A stretch of DNA of 64,000 nucleotides from Cichorium intybus (lineage: Eukaryota > Streptophyta > Magnoliopsida > Asterales > Asteraceae), in contig JAKNSD010000060.1 of NCBI GenBank assembly GCA_023525715.1, positions 563,001 through 627,000 of the forward strand, given 5' to 3'. The notes under the pieces are model-generated. The model saw nothing but the letters and a program-made list of their open reading frames with translations. It made no database searches and was not told the origin of the DNA. Position 1 is the first letter of the stretch. Each line of letters opens with the position of its first letter. Made by a program: the position numbers and the translations under genes. This document shows positions 1 through 11,735 of the stretch, one piece after another.

Positions 1-1105
1 AACCGAATTGGAAAAGAAATGATTTAAAAGATGATCTCACTGTTAAAACCAAATTCTCAAGAACAACAGTGAGTTCAAAATTTTCAAGCGAAAAGCAAAC
101 ATCAAAAACCTCGAAGTCAAAACCATCCATCCAAAAATGGTTTCCGAAGTCTTCTATTTTGTCAGTCACTTCGGACTCCTCTAATTTGAATAAAAGCTCT
201 TCAGAATCTTGCTCAGACACTTCGAAATCTTGCTCATCACATGAGGCTTCGGAAAATCTGATTAATTTAAATGCTAATGAGATTTCTGAAGAGGCCGTAG
301 AAAAATAGATTCAAGAATCCTTTGCTTACCCTGAGGACCCAAGATTGATTGGGTACCAACTGCTTCTTGATTGATTGCAGGTTATGTCAAATGAGCGGTA
401 AGATTCAAAATGGTACATGGACAGTGGCTGCTCAAGACATATGACTAGGAGGAAGGAATATCTCAGGGACTACAGAACTTTGGATGATGCTGGAAATGTT
501 CGCTTTAGTAATAATGAAACATGTCCAATTCGAGGTTATGGCAAAATAACAAATAGCCAATTCAGAATCAGCCGAGTTGCATTTGTTGAAGGGTTAAAAC
601 ACAATCTTGTGAGCATATCTCAATTGGTGGTTGGAACTGGCAATGCTGTTACATTCAACAACCAAGGGAGTGTAATCACAAAAGAAGAAACTAAAGAAGT
701 CTTGCTGAAATCTGAAAGGAAGGGATCGATGTTTCCCTTGAATCTAAAGCCTGTAACCGGTGGGCAATCCTTATGTCTTCTCTCAAAAGCCAACTCTGAT
801 GTCAGCTGGCTTTGGCACCGAAGACTTGCTCATCTGAACTTCAAAGATTTAATCAAGTTGGTGGCTATGGATTTGGTTCGAGAAATGCCTGCTCTCAAGT
901 TTGATAATGACTCTCTTTGTTCTGCTTGTGAACATGACAAGCAAACAAAACAAAGGCATCCTACAGTGATCAATCCCAAGATCACCGAACCCCTTTCACT
1001 TCTCTACATGGATTTGTGTGGACCATCCGCAGTTGAGTCAATTGGGAAGAAGAAATACATTCTTGTGATAGTTGATGACTACTCAAGGTTTACTTGGGTT
1101 GTACA
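1..1105 (+). pseudogene. Ty1/copia fragment: gag C-terminus to integrase N-terminus
   Basis: An internal piece of a copia polyprotein. A Ser-rich gag tail is open from 69 to 308. From 417 a 251-residue frame shows the protease motif DSGCSRHMT, then a GAG-pre-integrase region with WLWHRRLAHLN and a C-x2-C pair (CSACEHDK), then the start of the integrase core (LLYMDLCGP, first catalytic Asp; IVDDYSRFTWV). Coding similarity stops abruptly near 1105, before the second Asp and the Glu, so integrase is truncated and RT/RNase H are absent. Gag and pol are separated by several stops; a TGA followed by TTGCAGG lies at 368-381. No LTR is visible. The style matches the Sirevirus at 21351-32086, but the protein sequence is clearly a different family. 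It is dead. Confidence 0.88.
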
Positions 1106-1144
1106 TTTTCATATCATAATACATGTCCATTATAAACACATTGA

Positions 1145-1430
1145 GGCTAGATGCCAAAACTTTCTTTCATAACATTATGGCTTGTTGTCAAAACGTACTT
1201 TCAAATCGTTACGGCTTTATGCCAAAACATACTTTTCAACTCATTAAGGCTTGATGCCAAAACATGCTTTCAAATTGTTATGGCTTTATACCAAAACATA
1301 CTTTTCAAATCATTAAGGCTTGATGTCAAAACATGCTTTCAAATCGTTGTGGCATAATGCCAAACATACTTTCAAATAACTTTCAAATTGTTATGGCTTG
1401 ATTGCCAAAACATGCTTTCAAATCATAGTA
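1145..1430. repeat. 34/35-bp tandem array, about 8 units
   Basis: Units begin GGCTTGATGCCAAAACATGC and alternate between 34- and 35-bp variants (starts near 1145, 1179, 1213, 1248, 1282, 1317, 1351, 1396), giving a 69-bp higher-order period. A short open frame at 1151-1357 is a by-product of the repeat. It resembles in style, though not in sequence, the arrays inside the gypsy LTRs at 36040 and 42880. Confidence 0.85.
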
Positions 1431-2427
1431 TAAGACTTTTAAAATCATGTCATAGGTAAATAAACTTGCATAACATTTCATACTCGAAAATCACATAAAC
1501 TATAAAAACATTTTGCCATGTACCCCAAAGAGGAAAAATGCCACATGTACTCACCTCGGTCCGCTTATCCTTTACCTCTACATGCTTCCGCGCACTCCTT
1601 AACTTCTATATTGATAATATAGAATATTAGTAATATATTCAAGTATTAACATACCACATATGTTAACTAAGTCTCATACCTACAACCTTTATCAAACGAG
1701 TTCATACTAGCATCATTATAAAAATATTCAATTTTTAGTCCATTAATAAGTTAAACATTCTTTTACGTCCTATAATCTCATACTTTTCGATTTTAACTTT
1801 TTAGTGAAAATTCATTTTTTTTTTATGGTCAAGTTTGACCAAATCCGTCAAACCAACGACTTGGTTCCTCATTTTACCCAAAAACTCCAAGTTTATAAAT
1901 TAAACGTCAAAACAATTAGTTTTTATTAAATCTTTTATACTTGTAGCATACTTGTGTTCTTAAGTTCAGAAAGTATGAATTTTATGCACCAATTATTCCG
2001 ACTTTGAACATGGTGTGTTCTTTACACACTCTTGATCTAGAAGATTACAATTCCAACATGCCAATTCCATTCCATTTTCCAATTCCAATGTCTACTACTA
2101 ACTTGCATTCAAGTTTCAATATATCAAATTTTAACAAAAATCCGACTCAAAAACATTTTATCTTCAACATAAACTCAACAACCAATGTTATATGACCATC
2201 AATTCTTCATCCTTTCAACTTTACTCAACATGCATCAAGGATTTCAACCCAATATTCAAAAACTTCCACTTCATATGTGACTTTTGACTCATAACAGTGA
2301 TAGAAACAAGAATCCATGCTCAAACTCAACATGCATGTGCACATTTTCGGATTTGGGGACTAGGGTTTGAAGACTCACTTATTCCCCTCTTTCACTTTCT
2401 GTCCCAAAGTTCAAAAATTCTGAAATT
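1431..2427. other. Gene-free sequence, possible LTR remnant
   Basis: AT-rich with no convincing frame on either strand. Stretches such as ATGTACTCACCTCGGTCCGC resemble the style of the gypsy LTRs further right, so this may be an older LTR piece. I could not find its partner or ends. Confidence 0.4.
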
Positions 2428-2567
2428 GAAGTAACCTAGACATGAAAATGGATAAAGAACAAGATTTCTTGGCTCACCCTAGCTACCGCCGGTTAGCCAA
2501 AAAATCTTGTTCTTTGTCCATTTTCATGTCAAGGTTACTTCATTTTCATGTCTAGGTTACTTCAATT
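2428..2567. repeat. 47-bp inverted repeat plus a third direct arm
   Basis: The arm 2428-2474 is repeated inverted at 2495-2541 with about two mismatches and a 20-bp loop. A third copy of the outer part follows at 2541-2568 in the same orientation as the second arm. It abuts the point where the truncated LTR begins (2568), so it may mark the rearrangement that trimmed that LTR. Confidence 0.8.
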
Positions 2568-3471
2568 TAAAGGTTAATTAGATTTCATCATTCAACATCT
2601 CTGTTAAGTTGATCTCCATGGACTATCTTACCCTTTGGTATATCACACATACTATATCTTTTTATATCCAACACTCAATTTAGTTATACTCAACCAAGTC
2701 ACATCATGGTATACTTCTTATCTGCAATAAACATCTCAACCAAGCATATTTCATCTAATAATAACCACTCACCTGAGGTTGAATCGATATGTGGAACTCC
2801 AGAACCTCGTGCCTGATCCAGTCTAGCCTTAGCTGTAATACAACAGTTAAATTTCAATACTCAAGTCTCTTAATATCCTCAATCACAATTAATATCGACA
2901 ATAATCCAGAAATTAGCATCGTATAGTGAAGTTATAATCAAATAAAAATAATAACACTCTAGTTATAACTCCCCACTTCACCACTTTGACCCATTCAAGT
3001 TCATAAACACAATATCAAGCATATCACTAACTCGGGTCTAAGATTAAACTCTTTTTACACCTACTAATCCAACAATTCCACCTTAACATCATCAATTTAC
3101 AGGTGGTTCATCGAGACTACATGAAACCACCCCAAATCAATCCACCTAACCGTTGAAACAAAGCTAAAATGGAAGAGGTTTATCTTTCAAGCTTAAAATA
3201 TCAATCTCTAGCTTCAATTCATGAAAGATAGACTCTAATCTCGACTTAGGAGGCTTAGAACTGATTTTCTAGGGTTTGGAAAGATTTTGAACGAAATGGG
3301 TTTTAACCCAAAATAAAAGAATTTCGCACATTAAAAACAGGTCTGCGCGCGTAACACGACCCGTGTTAAACTTACATGGTCCGTGTAAGTTAGGTATGTA
3401 TTTGGAATTTAGTCTGCAGAACTACACAACCCGTGTTCATATTACACGACCCGTGCTGCATGCCTTACACT
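2568..3471 (-). repeat. Partial 3' LTR of the deleted gypsy element
   Basis: Colinear with 5821-6726 of the intact LTR. Both copies carry several short quasi-palindromes of the type ACACGACCCGTGT, but the left copy stops after two or three while the right copy continues to about 6830. Its right junction with protease-coding sequence is abrupt. Confidence 0.85.
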
Positions 3472-5262
3472 TCTACTTCTTCAATTTTGGGGTGTTTTGA
3501 CTCAGCTTGAATCACATGTGCCATAATTAACTCACCCCCTCTTTCCATATATCTCCGAGCCATTGCAAGTGACACTATCGGTACTTTTCGGGAACGTCGT
3601 TCACCTCATATCAAAATTCGGGAACCACTCGGCATTTTTATTGAAAGTGTTTTATCATGACAATCCATTTGGCCTCTATTATCATTCATCCAATCCATCC
3701 CGACAATCACATCAAACTCATGATTAGTGATCGGCTTCAGATCAATAAGGTACGTAACCATATAGATCTCAAGTCGACACTGCTCATAATGACTCTTTAC
3801 AAAAACACACCTCCCATCCGCTACATCTACTATCACTTTCTCGTATAAATCAACTAATGAAATACTCAATTTGGAAGCAAATGATATCGATATAAAAGAC
3901 ACAGAAGCACCAGAATCAAAAAGTACTCGTGCTTGAGAAGAGTTCAAGCTAAAAATACCTGTGATAACATCGGTTTGATCTCGTGCCTCATCGACGGTTA
4001 ACTGAAAAGTTCACGTTTTCACGTGTCCGCCGCTCTTGTCTCTTCGATCATCTCGATCTCCTCCTCCTCCTCGTCCGGTCTTTTGGAAATCTTTTTGAGA
4101 CTCGGACTTCATCTTTGGGCAATCGGGGCGAATATGCCCACTCTCTCCACAGTTGAAACAAACGGGGCGACTCTCGGTACACTGACGAACCATATGTCCC
4201 GTCTTTCCATACTGAAAACAAACTGATGGTGGGGTTCGGGAATCACATTCCACAGTGTGTTTTCGCCTACACTTCTTACACCATCTTTTCTCATTCTTCT
4301 TGGGCTCGCCACGGAATTGAGAACCCGTGGTAGCAGATCTCTGAGAAGTATCTCCAGCTTTACCTTCCCATTTTCTCTTTGATCCTCATATATCTCTTTC
4401 AACTCTTCTTTCCTCCTCCTGTCTTTGTAACTCCCTTTCTCTTGGTCTTGCTGCCTCGGCAAGTTGTTGAAAAGTGGTATATCTTGAACTCGGCAAAAAC
4501 TCTCGGATCTGGGTTTTTAAACCCCACAAGTAACGATCCATCTTACGCTCCTCTGTATCGACTTGATGTTGTGTAAATCTCGCATTTTCATTGAAATCCA
4601 GTGTGTATTGCTGCATAGTTCTCAATCCTTGTTGTAACTTCAAAAACTCTTCTTCTATTCCCTTCATAGCATTATTGGAACAGTAGTATTCGGTGAACTT
4701 CAATTTGAATTGTTCCCAGGCCCCAGCTCAATGTATACGCTAAGCTTTCTCCTATTTCCATACGTGTATTCTCCCACGAGAACTGTGCATCCTCCTTTAA
4801 CAAGTTTGTTGCAAACTCAACTTTATCCGCCTCGTCACATTTACTTGTGCGGAACATCTTTTCAACGTGGGTCAACCAATTTTTAGCTGCTATGGGATCA
4901 TCCTTCCCATATAAATCGTATGGTTTGCATTTTTGAAAAACATCGTAGGTGCACCTTCTCGTTTTCTCGGGCACTCTAGCTCTACTTGCATCAGTAAAGA
5001 TCTCTCCACGATCCTCTCTTTGCTCAGGTTGGACCGGGGTTGGTCCCGAAGTACCTCCAATTGTAGCCTCCGCTTGAGGCTTCAAATAAGTTGGTAACGT
5101 CTCCTTGATCGCCTTTGCTACCTCGGCTGCGATCATCGCCTGCATATTACTCTGTATCTCGGGAGGTCGCTCTCCCTCGGGTTGACGCTATTTACCCGAA
5201 CATCATGATCCCGATTTATCTCTTGATGGATCACCTTGCTCTTTTTCTTTTCCAGTGCTCAT
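3472..5262 (-). pseudogene. gypsy gag-protease remnant
   Basis: The likely gag start is the ATG at 5262. The capsid region is readable at 5145-4700 (CKPYDLYGKDDP, WLTHVEKMFRTSKC) and continues in another frame at 4703. Two zinc knuckles follow at about 4100-4220: CFQYGKTGHMVRQC has Tyr where the second Cys should be, and CFNCGESGHIRPDC is complete. The retropepsin-like protease is at 3947-3606, with VLFDSGASVSFIS as active-site motif and VIVGMDWM as the flap-side motif. Lesions: TGA soon after the start, a frameshift near 4700, TGA at 4386-4388 and TGA at 4011-4013. Protease-like coding can be followed in another frame to about 3472, where it meets LTR sequence. It cannot make an intact polyprotein. 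Confidence 0.88.
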
Positions 5263-5459
5263 TTCAACTAAAAAAGAAAATCAACTCATTTAGTAATCAT
5301 CACCATAATACTCAATATGGTGTATAATCAACTCAATTTGTATGTCACCATTATACTCGATATGGTTACATAATCAACTCATTTAGTACACCGCGGAGGA
5401 TAGCTACTCGGGACTCTTTGGGACTTCTCCATCTCAAGGTTTAATTCCCTTAAACCACA

Positions 5460-5471
5460 GCTCTGATACCA
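5460..5471 (-). promoter_or_regulatory. Primer binding site (initiator tRNA-Met type)
   Basis: On the minus strand TGGTATCAGAGC follows the 5' LTR after the trinucleotide AGT. This is the usual initiator Met-tRNA priming sequence and fixes the orientation of the element. The identical arrangement is seen at 42488-42499. Confidence 0.9.
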
Positions 5472-5474
5472 ACT

Positions 5475-8039
5475 TGTAACACCCGGTTTCTCAAATTCAG
5501 GATACTCCAAAATGTTTAGTCAAACATAATATCTTAAGTGGTGTAACCCCAAAGATAAGTAACAAGTTTACAAAGTTGATTCAAAAGCATAATTTAAGTT
5601 CTAAACTATTTACAACACGTGTTTACAGTTTTTACACAAAACCGGGTTTACTATATAATTCAAAACAAAAAATTAGTCCAAGTCCAGGTTCCAAGTTCCA
5701 AGTTCCAAGTTCCAAGTCCAGTTATCCATCCATATTATACTTTCCGCGGTCACCACTACCAGAACCTAACACAACAACAATAATAAACAATTTATAAGCC
5801 ACAATAGCTTAGTGAGAAATTTAAAGGTTAATTAGATTTCATCATTCAACATCTCTGTTAAGTTGATCTCCATGGACTATCTCAGCCCTTAGTATATCAC
5901 ACATACTATATCTCTTTATTTCCAACACTCAATTTAGTTATACTCAACCAAGTCACATCATGGTATACTTCTTATTTGCAATAAACATCTCAACCAAGCA
6001 TATTTCATCTAATAATAACCACTCACCTGAGGTTGAATCGATACGTGGAACTCCAGAACCTCGTGCCTGATCCTGTCTAGCCTTAGCTGTAACACAATAG
6101 TTAAATTTCAATACTCAAGTCTCTTAATATCCTCAATCACAATTAATATCGACAATAATCTACAAATTAGCATCATACAATGAAGTTATAATCAAATAAC
6201 AATAATAACACTCTAGTTATAACTCCCCACTTCACCACTTTGACCCATTCAAGTTCATAAACACAATAATAAGAATATCACTAACTCGGGTCTAAGATTA
6301 AACTCTTTTTACACCTACAAATCCAACAATTCCACCTTAACATCATCAATTTACAGGTGTTTCATCGAGACTACATGAAACCACCCCATATCAATCCACC
6401 CAACCGTTGAAACGAAGCTAAAATGGAAGAGGTTTACCTTTCAAGCTCAAAATATCAATCTCTAGCTTCAATTCGTGAAAGATAGACTCTAATCTCGACT
6501 TAGGAGGCTTAGAACTGATTTTCTAGTGTTTGGAAAGGTTTTGGACGAAATGGGTTTTAACCCAAAATGAAAGAATTTCGCACATTAAAAACAGGTCTGC
6601 GCGCGTAACACGACCCATGTTAAACTTACACGGCCTGTGTAAGTTACGATATGCATTTGGAATTTAGTCTGCAGAACTACACGACCCGTGTTCATATTAC
6701 ATGACCCGTGCTGGATGCCTTACACGACCCGTGTTCAACTTACATGACCCGTGTAAGTTACTGCATGCTCAACAAGTCCAAAAAGATCTCTCACACAACC
6801 CGTGTAACTCCAACACGACCCGTGTAACCTTCTTTTAGCATTTTTCAACCTCAAACTTCTTCCAAATAAAATTCTAACTACCCAAACTTATGCAACAATC
6901 TAACTAATCTTAATTACACTAAGATTAACTTAAAATCTCTCAAATTTAATAACACGGTATTACATATTATGATATGAAATGTACAACAATATAAAGTAAT
7001 GGAAATGTTCTTGTACCCGGGGGATGACGTTCCCACAAGGGAATCCAGAGGAGTCTACTGGGGTGGTACCAACCCCTTCGCGAAGTAGATTTCCTAAAAC
7101 TATATGACGCTAGGGTCGACTAATTATGTTCTTTCCATCCTAGTCCAGACTTGGGGTTAATGCCCTAAGTATAAAAAACACACATGTTGAGAAACTAGTC
7201 AAAGCATGTGATATGATGCTGAGATGGTTTGATTATGTTCTCACCATCTCAGTCCAGACTTGGGGTATCACCAAGAGTGATTAAGGCCCTAAGTATAAAA
7301 ATACTATCATGTTTAAATGCCAGTCAAACTAAAGGAAAGAAATAGAAAAGTATTGCATTACAAGCTTTACCATTTGATTGTTTAAAAGCAAATATTTCTA
7401 CATGACGTAAGAAAGGTTTCGGCAATTAATGTCTTTATATGAAAATTTGTTCATAAAGGTTTTGGAAAATTTACGAGTTATGCTTTTAAATGTTTTGAGT
7501 CTAAAACCCATGTAGCTCACTAGAAATTTTTGTCTTACGTATTTTATGTTACATGCCATGTGTCCCAGGTCCAGGTTCGCAAGAGTAGGATGACGAAATG
7601 AAATGCTAGATACGTTTTGGGAGACTAGATGAAGTGGAGCTAAGCATAGCACTCATCTTTTGATTTTATGGTTTAATCCTTCTCTGCTTGCTATTGTTTT
7701 TTTATATATATATTCGTAACGCCCATGGTTGTAAACTTGTAAACCAAATGTTTTGTTGAACCGTATTTTTGATATTCATTTCTTATAGACATGAAGTTAG
7801 CAACTATGCTAAAGTAATAGCGTCATAATGCTTTATGGATTAACATTAATGCGTTTTTAGTGTTACTGCGCCTTTGGTGAAATGCGCCTTTGGCGTAATA
7901 CGCTTTTGACGAAATGCGCCTTTGGCGTAATACGCTTTTGGCGAAATGCGCCTTTGGCGTAATACGCTTTTGGCGAAATGCGTTTTTGGCGTTATTGTTT
8001 TTTAAAAAACAAAAAAGGGACAAATTTTGGGGTGTTACA
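5475..8039 (-). repeat. Complete 5' LTR, 2565 bp
   Basis: Bounded by TGTAACACC at the left and GGTGTTACA at the right, an inverted terminal match that includes TG..CA. It contains an array of ACACGACCCGTGT-type quasi-palindromes at 6600-6830 and a 32-bp tandem array at 7868-7998, which lies near the start of U3. No protein is encoded. Confidence 0.88.
7868..7998. repeat. 32-bp tandem array in the LTR U3
   Basis: About four units built on GCGCCTTTGGCGTAATACGC, each itself made of short inverted GCGCC/GGCGT pieces. An open frame on the minus strand across it reflects the repeat, not a protein. Confidence 0.85.
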
Positions 8040-8040
8040 A

Positions 8041-8202
8041 TCAAAGATAACATTTAGGGTTCGTCTCGATCAAAGATAACAGCGCGTGCAAAATCAAATG
8101 CTTACCGTATTCTTTGTAGCCATCACCTTCCACTTTCCGATCTCTGATTTTCCACCTCCCATTTGTCCGATTACTCACCTGGTACCGCCGATCAGACGCC
8201 AT
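8041..8202 (-). other. Possible first exon of a disrupted gene (53-codon frame)
   Basis: A minus-strand frame starts at the ATG at 8202 (MASDRRYQVSNR...) and stops at 8041, directly beside the end of the gypsy LTR. Two good donor-like sites lie inside it: CAGGTGAGT after codon 8 and ACGGTAAGC further on. I do not recognise the protein. It may be the 5' end of a gene cut by the LTR insertion, or chance. Confidence 0.2.
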
Positions 8203-8546
8203 TTACGCTAATAAAGTCTGGAGCTTTGAGGGAAGATTTTGTATTGACGGAAGACAAGATACATTACATTGAAGTGATATTCGAAGTCTGCCACCATTTA
8301 TTATACCCGCCAAAGAGTTATTTGTGTTCGTGTGCATAAAGGATGTAGAAAGTCAAATTTAACCCTCACGTGTTGTGCACAAGCCTGCATTTTAACGGTG
8401 TAACAGGCGGAATGTTCGAAATGGACCATTCTTGATAGTAGATCGTAACCATATGGACCATCATGGTGAATTTTTAAAAGTTTCTGCAAACCACATGGAC
8501 CATTATTGTAATTTACTCTTAAAAATATGCAAAGCTAGAGCGACGT
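8203..8546. other. Gene-free spacer
   Basis: Between the possible exon and the LINE target site. No frame, repeat or signal was recognised. Confidence 0.5.
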
Positions 8547-8558
8547 ATGTAAAATGTC

Positions 8559-9284
8559 ATGGTCAATGGATGCCCCACATATGAATTCAATGTGTCAAAA
8601 GGGGTTCGACAAGGTGACCCTCTTTCCCCGTTCCTGTTTATCGTGGCGATGGAGGGGCTTCATGTTGCTATGGAGGCTGCCAAACTCAAAGTCATCTTCA
8701 AGGGCATTAACATCCCTAACTGTGACATCTCGTTATCACACTTATTTTATGCTGATGATGCTCTTTTTATGGGCGAGTGGTCAAAACAGAATATTAAGAA
8801 CCTTGCGCGTATCCTACGTTGCTTTCATGTCTCTTCGGGACTGAAGGTAAATTTCTCCAAATCCAAGGTTTTTGGAATCGGGGCCAGCAGTTCTGAAATT
8901 ATCGAGTGGGCGAATATTTTTGGTTGTGTTTCGGGATCTCTCCCATTCCAGTATCTTGGGGTTCCGGTTGGAGCTAATATGAATCGCTTAAAGAATTGGC
9001 AGCTGGTTATTGATAGATTCGGAGCTAAACTCTCCACTTGGAAATCCAAATGTCTTTCCTTCGGGGGCCGCCTCACCCTGGTTAAGTTGGTTTTGGGGAA
9101 TCTGCCCATATATTACCTTTCTCTCTTTAAAGCCCCGGCTGGTGTTCTTATGTCGCTCGAAAGAATTAGGAGACGTTTCCTATGGGGAGGTTCGGAGGAC
9201 AAAAGGCAAATACATTGGGTGTCTTGGGATAAGGTGTTGGCGCCTAGAGATAATGGGGGGCTTGGAGTCGGTTCTATATATGCC
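8559..9284 (+). pseudogene. LINE reverse transcriptase, C-terminal half
   Basis: 242 codons in one frame. Visible motifs in order are VNGCPTYEF, GVRQGDPLSPFLF, then HLFYADDALFMGEW, the catalytic Y-x-D-D of the RT palm, and finger/thumb sequence including FQYLGVPVG and LSFGGRLTLVK. The first ATG lies in the target duplication and is not a real start, because the protein is cut at the 5' truncation. The frame ends on a TGA contributed by the inserted LTR element at 9285-9287. Confidence 0.92.
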
Positions 9285-9777
9285 TGATGCGAACTCGGCC
9301 CCGTGAGTCGGGTCTTGGTGTTGGATCTGGATCATGGATCTGGTGTGGTGCCGTCAGCTGGTTCCCGACTCGGTTCCTAGCTGCCATCAGAGAACAAAAC
9401 CGTTAGAACCGCCCCATGGCATGAGCCCCGGGAAACGGCTCCGACGATCAAGTTAGTGCGGTGAACGATGAGAGATGATCTCTCCTGGCAGAGAGAATCA
9501 TCATGGTGTCTAGAGGAGAGGAGTGGAGGCTGTTCGCTTTTGGAATTAGGGTTCCCTCATGTTCTATTTATAGGGAACAATTAGGTCAGGCCTTGGGCCA
9601 GCCCAACTCAGGCCCAGCTAGCCGGTAGCACTGCTGGGCCGGCTCACAGGCAAAGCAGCCCAGCGCTGGAAGGCAGTCCATGCCGGAAAGTCTACGCTGG
9701 AAAGTCTAGGCTGGAAAGTCCACGCTGGAAAGTCCACGCTGGAAAGTAGTAGGTCGGCCGACGGACCTATACTATCA
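9285..9777 (-). repeat. 3' LTR of the LARD-like element
   Basis: 493 bp. It includes short tandem copies of CTGGAAAGTC(C/T)ACG near the outer part of the LTR. About 139 bp present here (roughly 9311-9450) are missing from the other LTR. Confidence 0.88.
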
Positions 9778-10488
9778 AGTCCCCTCAGTCCGATGTGATT
9801 GGTTTGCGACCGATCGCATTGGACTGGATACAGTTCTATTGATCATACGCTGTCAAGTCCCCTAGTCCAATGTGGTTGGTTTACAACCAATCGTATTGGA
9901 CTGGATACAGTAAATGTGCATCAATATTCAAAATGAAACGACCAAACCTCGCCTATGGGAGCTGTAGTATGTTGTGGTAGATTTCAAGGTAGACTTGGAT
10001 CTACACAACGTGATGCTAGCTTGATAATGTTTTCTTGCATCGTCGGATTATGATTCGGTCAATATGACGCAGCATAGTTATTGTCACAGCTGTGTACTGT
10101 GACGATCATGCAACATGGAAGTGGCGTGATAATGCCTCAAGGCGACTATATGATGTAGCAGCGAAGCTACTGTAATCGTTATGTGGAAGGATTGTTGTAA
10201 CGTTCTCGTTATGTCTTGGTGAAGTACCGCCAATAATCATCTACATAGCCTTCTTTTCATGAGTTTTGCGAATAGTCTCAATAATGTTTTGTATAAGCGA
10301 TACCAAGCCTGTTTCCCCCCAGTCTGATGCGGGTAGCTGATAGGTATCCGTATCAGACTAAAGCGAATAGAGGAAAGTTGTTGTAATAGTGTTGGCCTGA
10401 TTTTTGTTTTAATGATGTCGTTGCCGCCATAGTGAGCAGTGAGGGCTGCTGTTCGGATGAATAAGGAGCAAAGTTACCCCCAGATAAT

Positions 10489-10862
10489 GAGCAGCGAGGC
10501 CATCCGGATAATAAGCAGCAAGGCTACCTCCCGGATAATGAGCAGCGAGGCCATTCGGATAATAAGCAGCAAGGCTGCCTCCCGAGTAACGAGCAGAGAG
10601 GCCATCCGGATAATAAGCAGCAAGGATGCCTCCCGGATAATGGGCAGCGAGGCCATCCGGATAATAAGCAGCAAGGCTGCCTCCCGGATAATGAGCAGAG
10701 AGGCCATCCGGATAATAAGCAGCAAGACCATCCGGTTAATAAGCAGCAAGGCCATCCGGATAATAAGCGGCAAGGCCATCCGGATAATAAGCGGCAAGGC
10801 CATCCGGATAATAAGCAGCAAGGCTGCCTCCACGATAATGGGCAGCGAGGCCATCCGAGATA
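10489..10862. repeat. 51-bp and 27-bp tandem array
   Basis: Units GCGAGGCCATCCGGATAATA plus AGCAGCAAGGCTGCCTCCCG of 51 bp pass into 27-bp sub-units (GGCCATCCGGATAATAAGC) from about 10728. Because unit lengths are multiples of three, frames stay open on both strands (10439-10882 plus, 10474-10968 minus, with a 17-residue repeat). I treat both as artefacts. Confidence 0.88.
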
Positions 10863-11039
10863 ATGTTGTTATTGTAGAATAACTTTGTTGTAGTGAGATA
10901 CGACGTGAGAAGTACTTATTGATCGTCGAAGTAGAAAGAAGACCATGTTTGCTTTTGTCGATCTTCATATAGAAGAGATATCGTTGGACATGTTAAGGCT
11001 TGGACTTAAAGTCGCTGAGCATGTTAAGAACATTCGTCC

Positions 11040-11735
11040 ATTCAGACCTTGCTAAAGCTAGGACCAGGAGTCGCTAGGCTTGCCAGGGGATTTCTCACCC
11101 TGAAGGTCAATAAGACTAGGACCAGGAGTCGCTAAGCCTTCTTCGGGATGTTTCACCCGGCTAGACCTTGCTAAGGCTAGGACCAGGAGTCGCTAGGCTT
11201 GCTAGGGGATTTCTCGCCCTGAATGTCAATAAGACTAGGACCAGGAGTCGCTAAGCCTTCTTCGGGATGTTTCACCCGGCTAGACCTTGCTAAGGCTAGG
11301 ACCAGGAGTCGCTAGGCTTGCCAGGGGATTTCTCGCCATGAAGGTCAATAAGACTAGGACCAGGAGTCGCTAAGCCTTCTTCGGGATGTTTCACCCGACT
11401 AGACCTTGCTAAGGTAGGACCAGGAGTCGCTAGGCTTGCCAGGGGATTTCTCGCCCTGAAGGTCAATAAGACTAGGACCAGGAGTCGCTAAGCCTTCTTT
11501 GGGATGTTTCACCCGGCTAGACCTTGCTAAGGCTAGGACCAGGAGTCGCTAGGCTTGCCAGGGGATTTCTCGCCCTGAAGGTCAATAAGACTAGGACCAG
11601 GAGTCGCTAAGCCTTCTTCGGGATGTTTCACCCGGCTAGACCTTGCTAAGGCTAGGACCAGGAGTCGCTAGGCTTGCCAGGGGATTTCTCGCCCTGAAGG
11701 TCAATAAGACTAGGACCAGGAGTCGCTAAGCCTTG
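11040..11735. repeat. 119-bp tandem array, about six units
   Basis: Successive copies of CTAGACCTTGCTAAGG are spaced 119, 119, 118 and 119 bp (11161, 11280, 11399, 11517, 11636). Each unit contains two copies of CTAGGACCAGGAGTCGCTA, so it is a dimer of related halves. No coding. Confidence 0.9.

Larger units (their letters stand above)
2568..8039 (-). mobile_element. Internally deleted Ty3/gypsy element (partial 3' LTR, gag-PR, 5' LTR)
   Basis: Read on the minus strand: full 5' LTR (8039-5475), primer binding site, gag and protease, then a jump straight into the middle of the 3' LTR at about 3471. RT, RNase H, integrase and the outer parts of the 3' LTR are missing. The partial 3' LTR 2568-3471 matches 5821-6726 of the 5' LTR at roughly 95 percent by eye. 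The gag/protease style is that of Tekay/Del-like chromoviruses. No target duplication can be read because the left end is lost. Confidence 0.85.

Noticed and set aside
7868..7998. CRISPR-like array
   Set aside because: Direct tandem repeat without unique spacers, in plant LTR context; no cas genes.
7823..8053. Basic repeat protein on the minus strand
   Set aside because: Frame across the 32-bp LTR array; unit-derived.
10439..10968. Open frames on both strands across the 51/27-bp array (17-residue repeat protein)
   Set aside because: Unit lengths are multiples of three, so open frames arise automatically; no start context, domain or conservation supports a protein.
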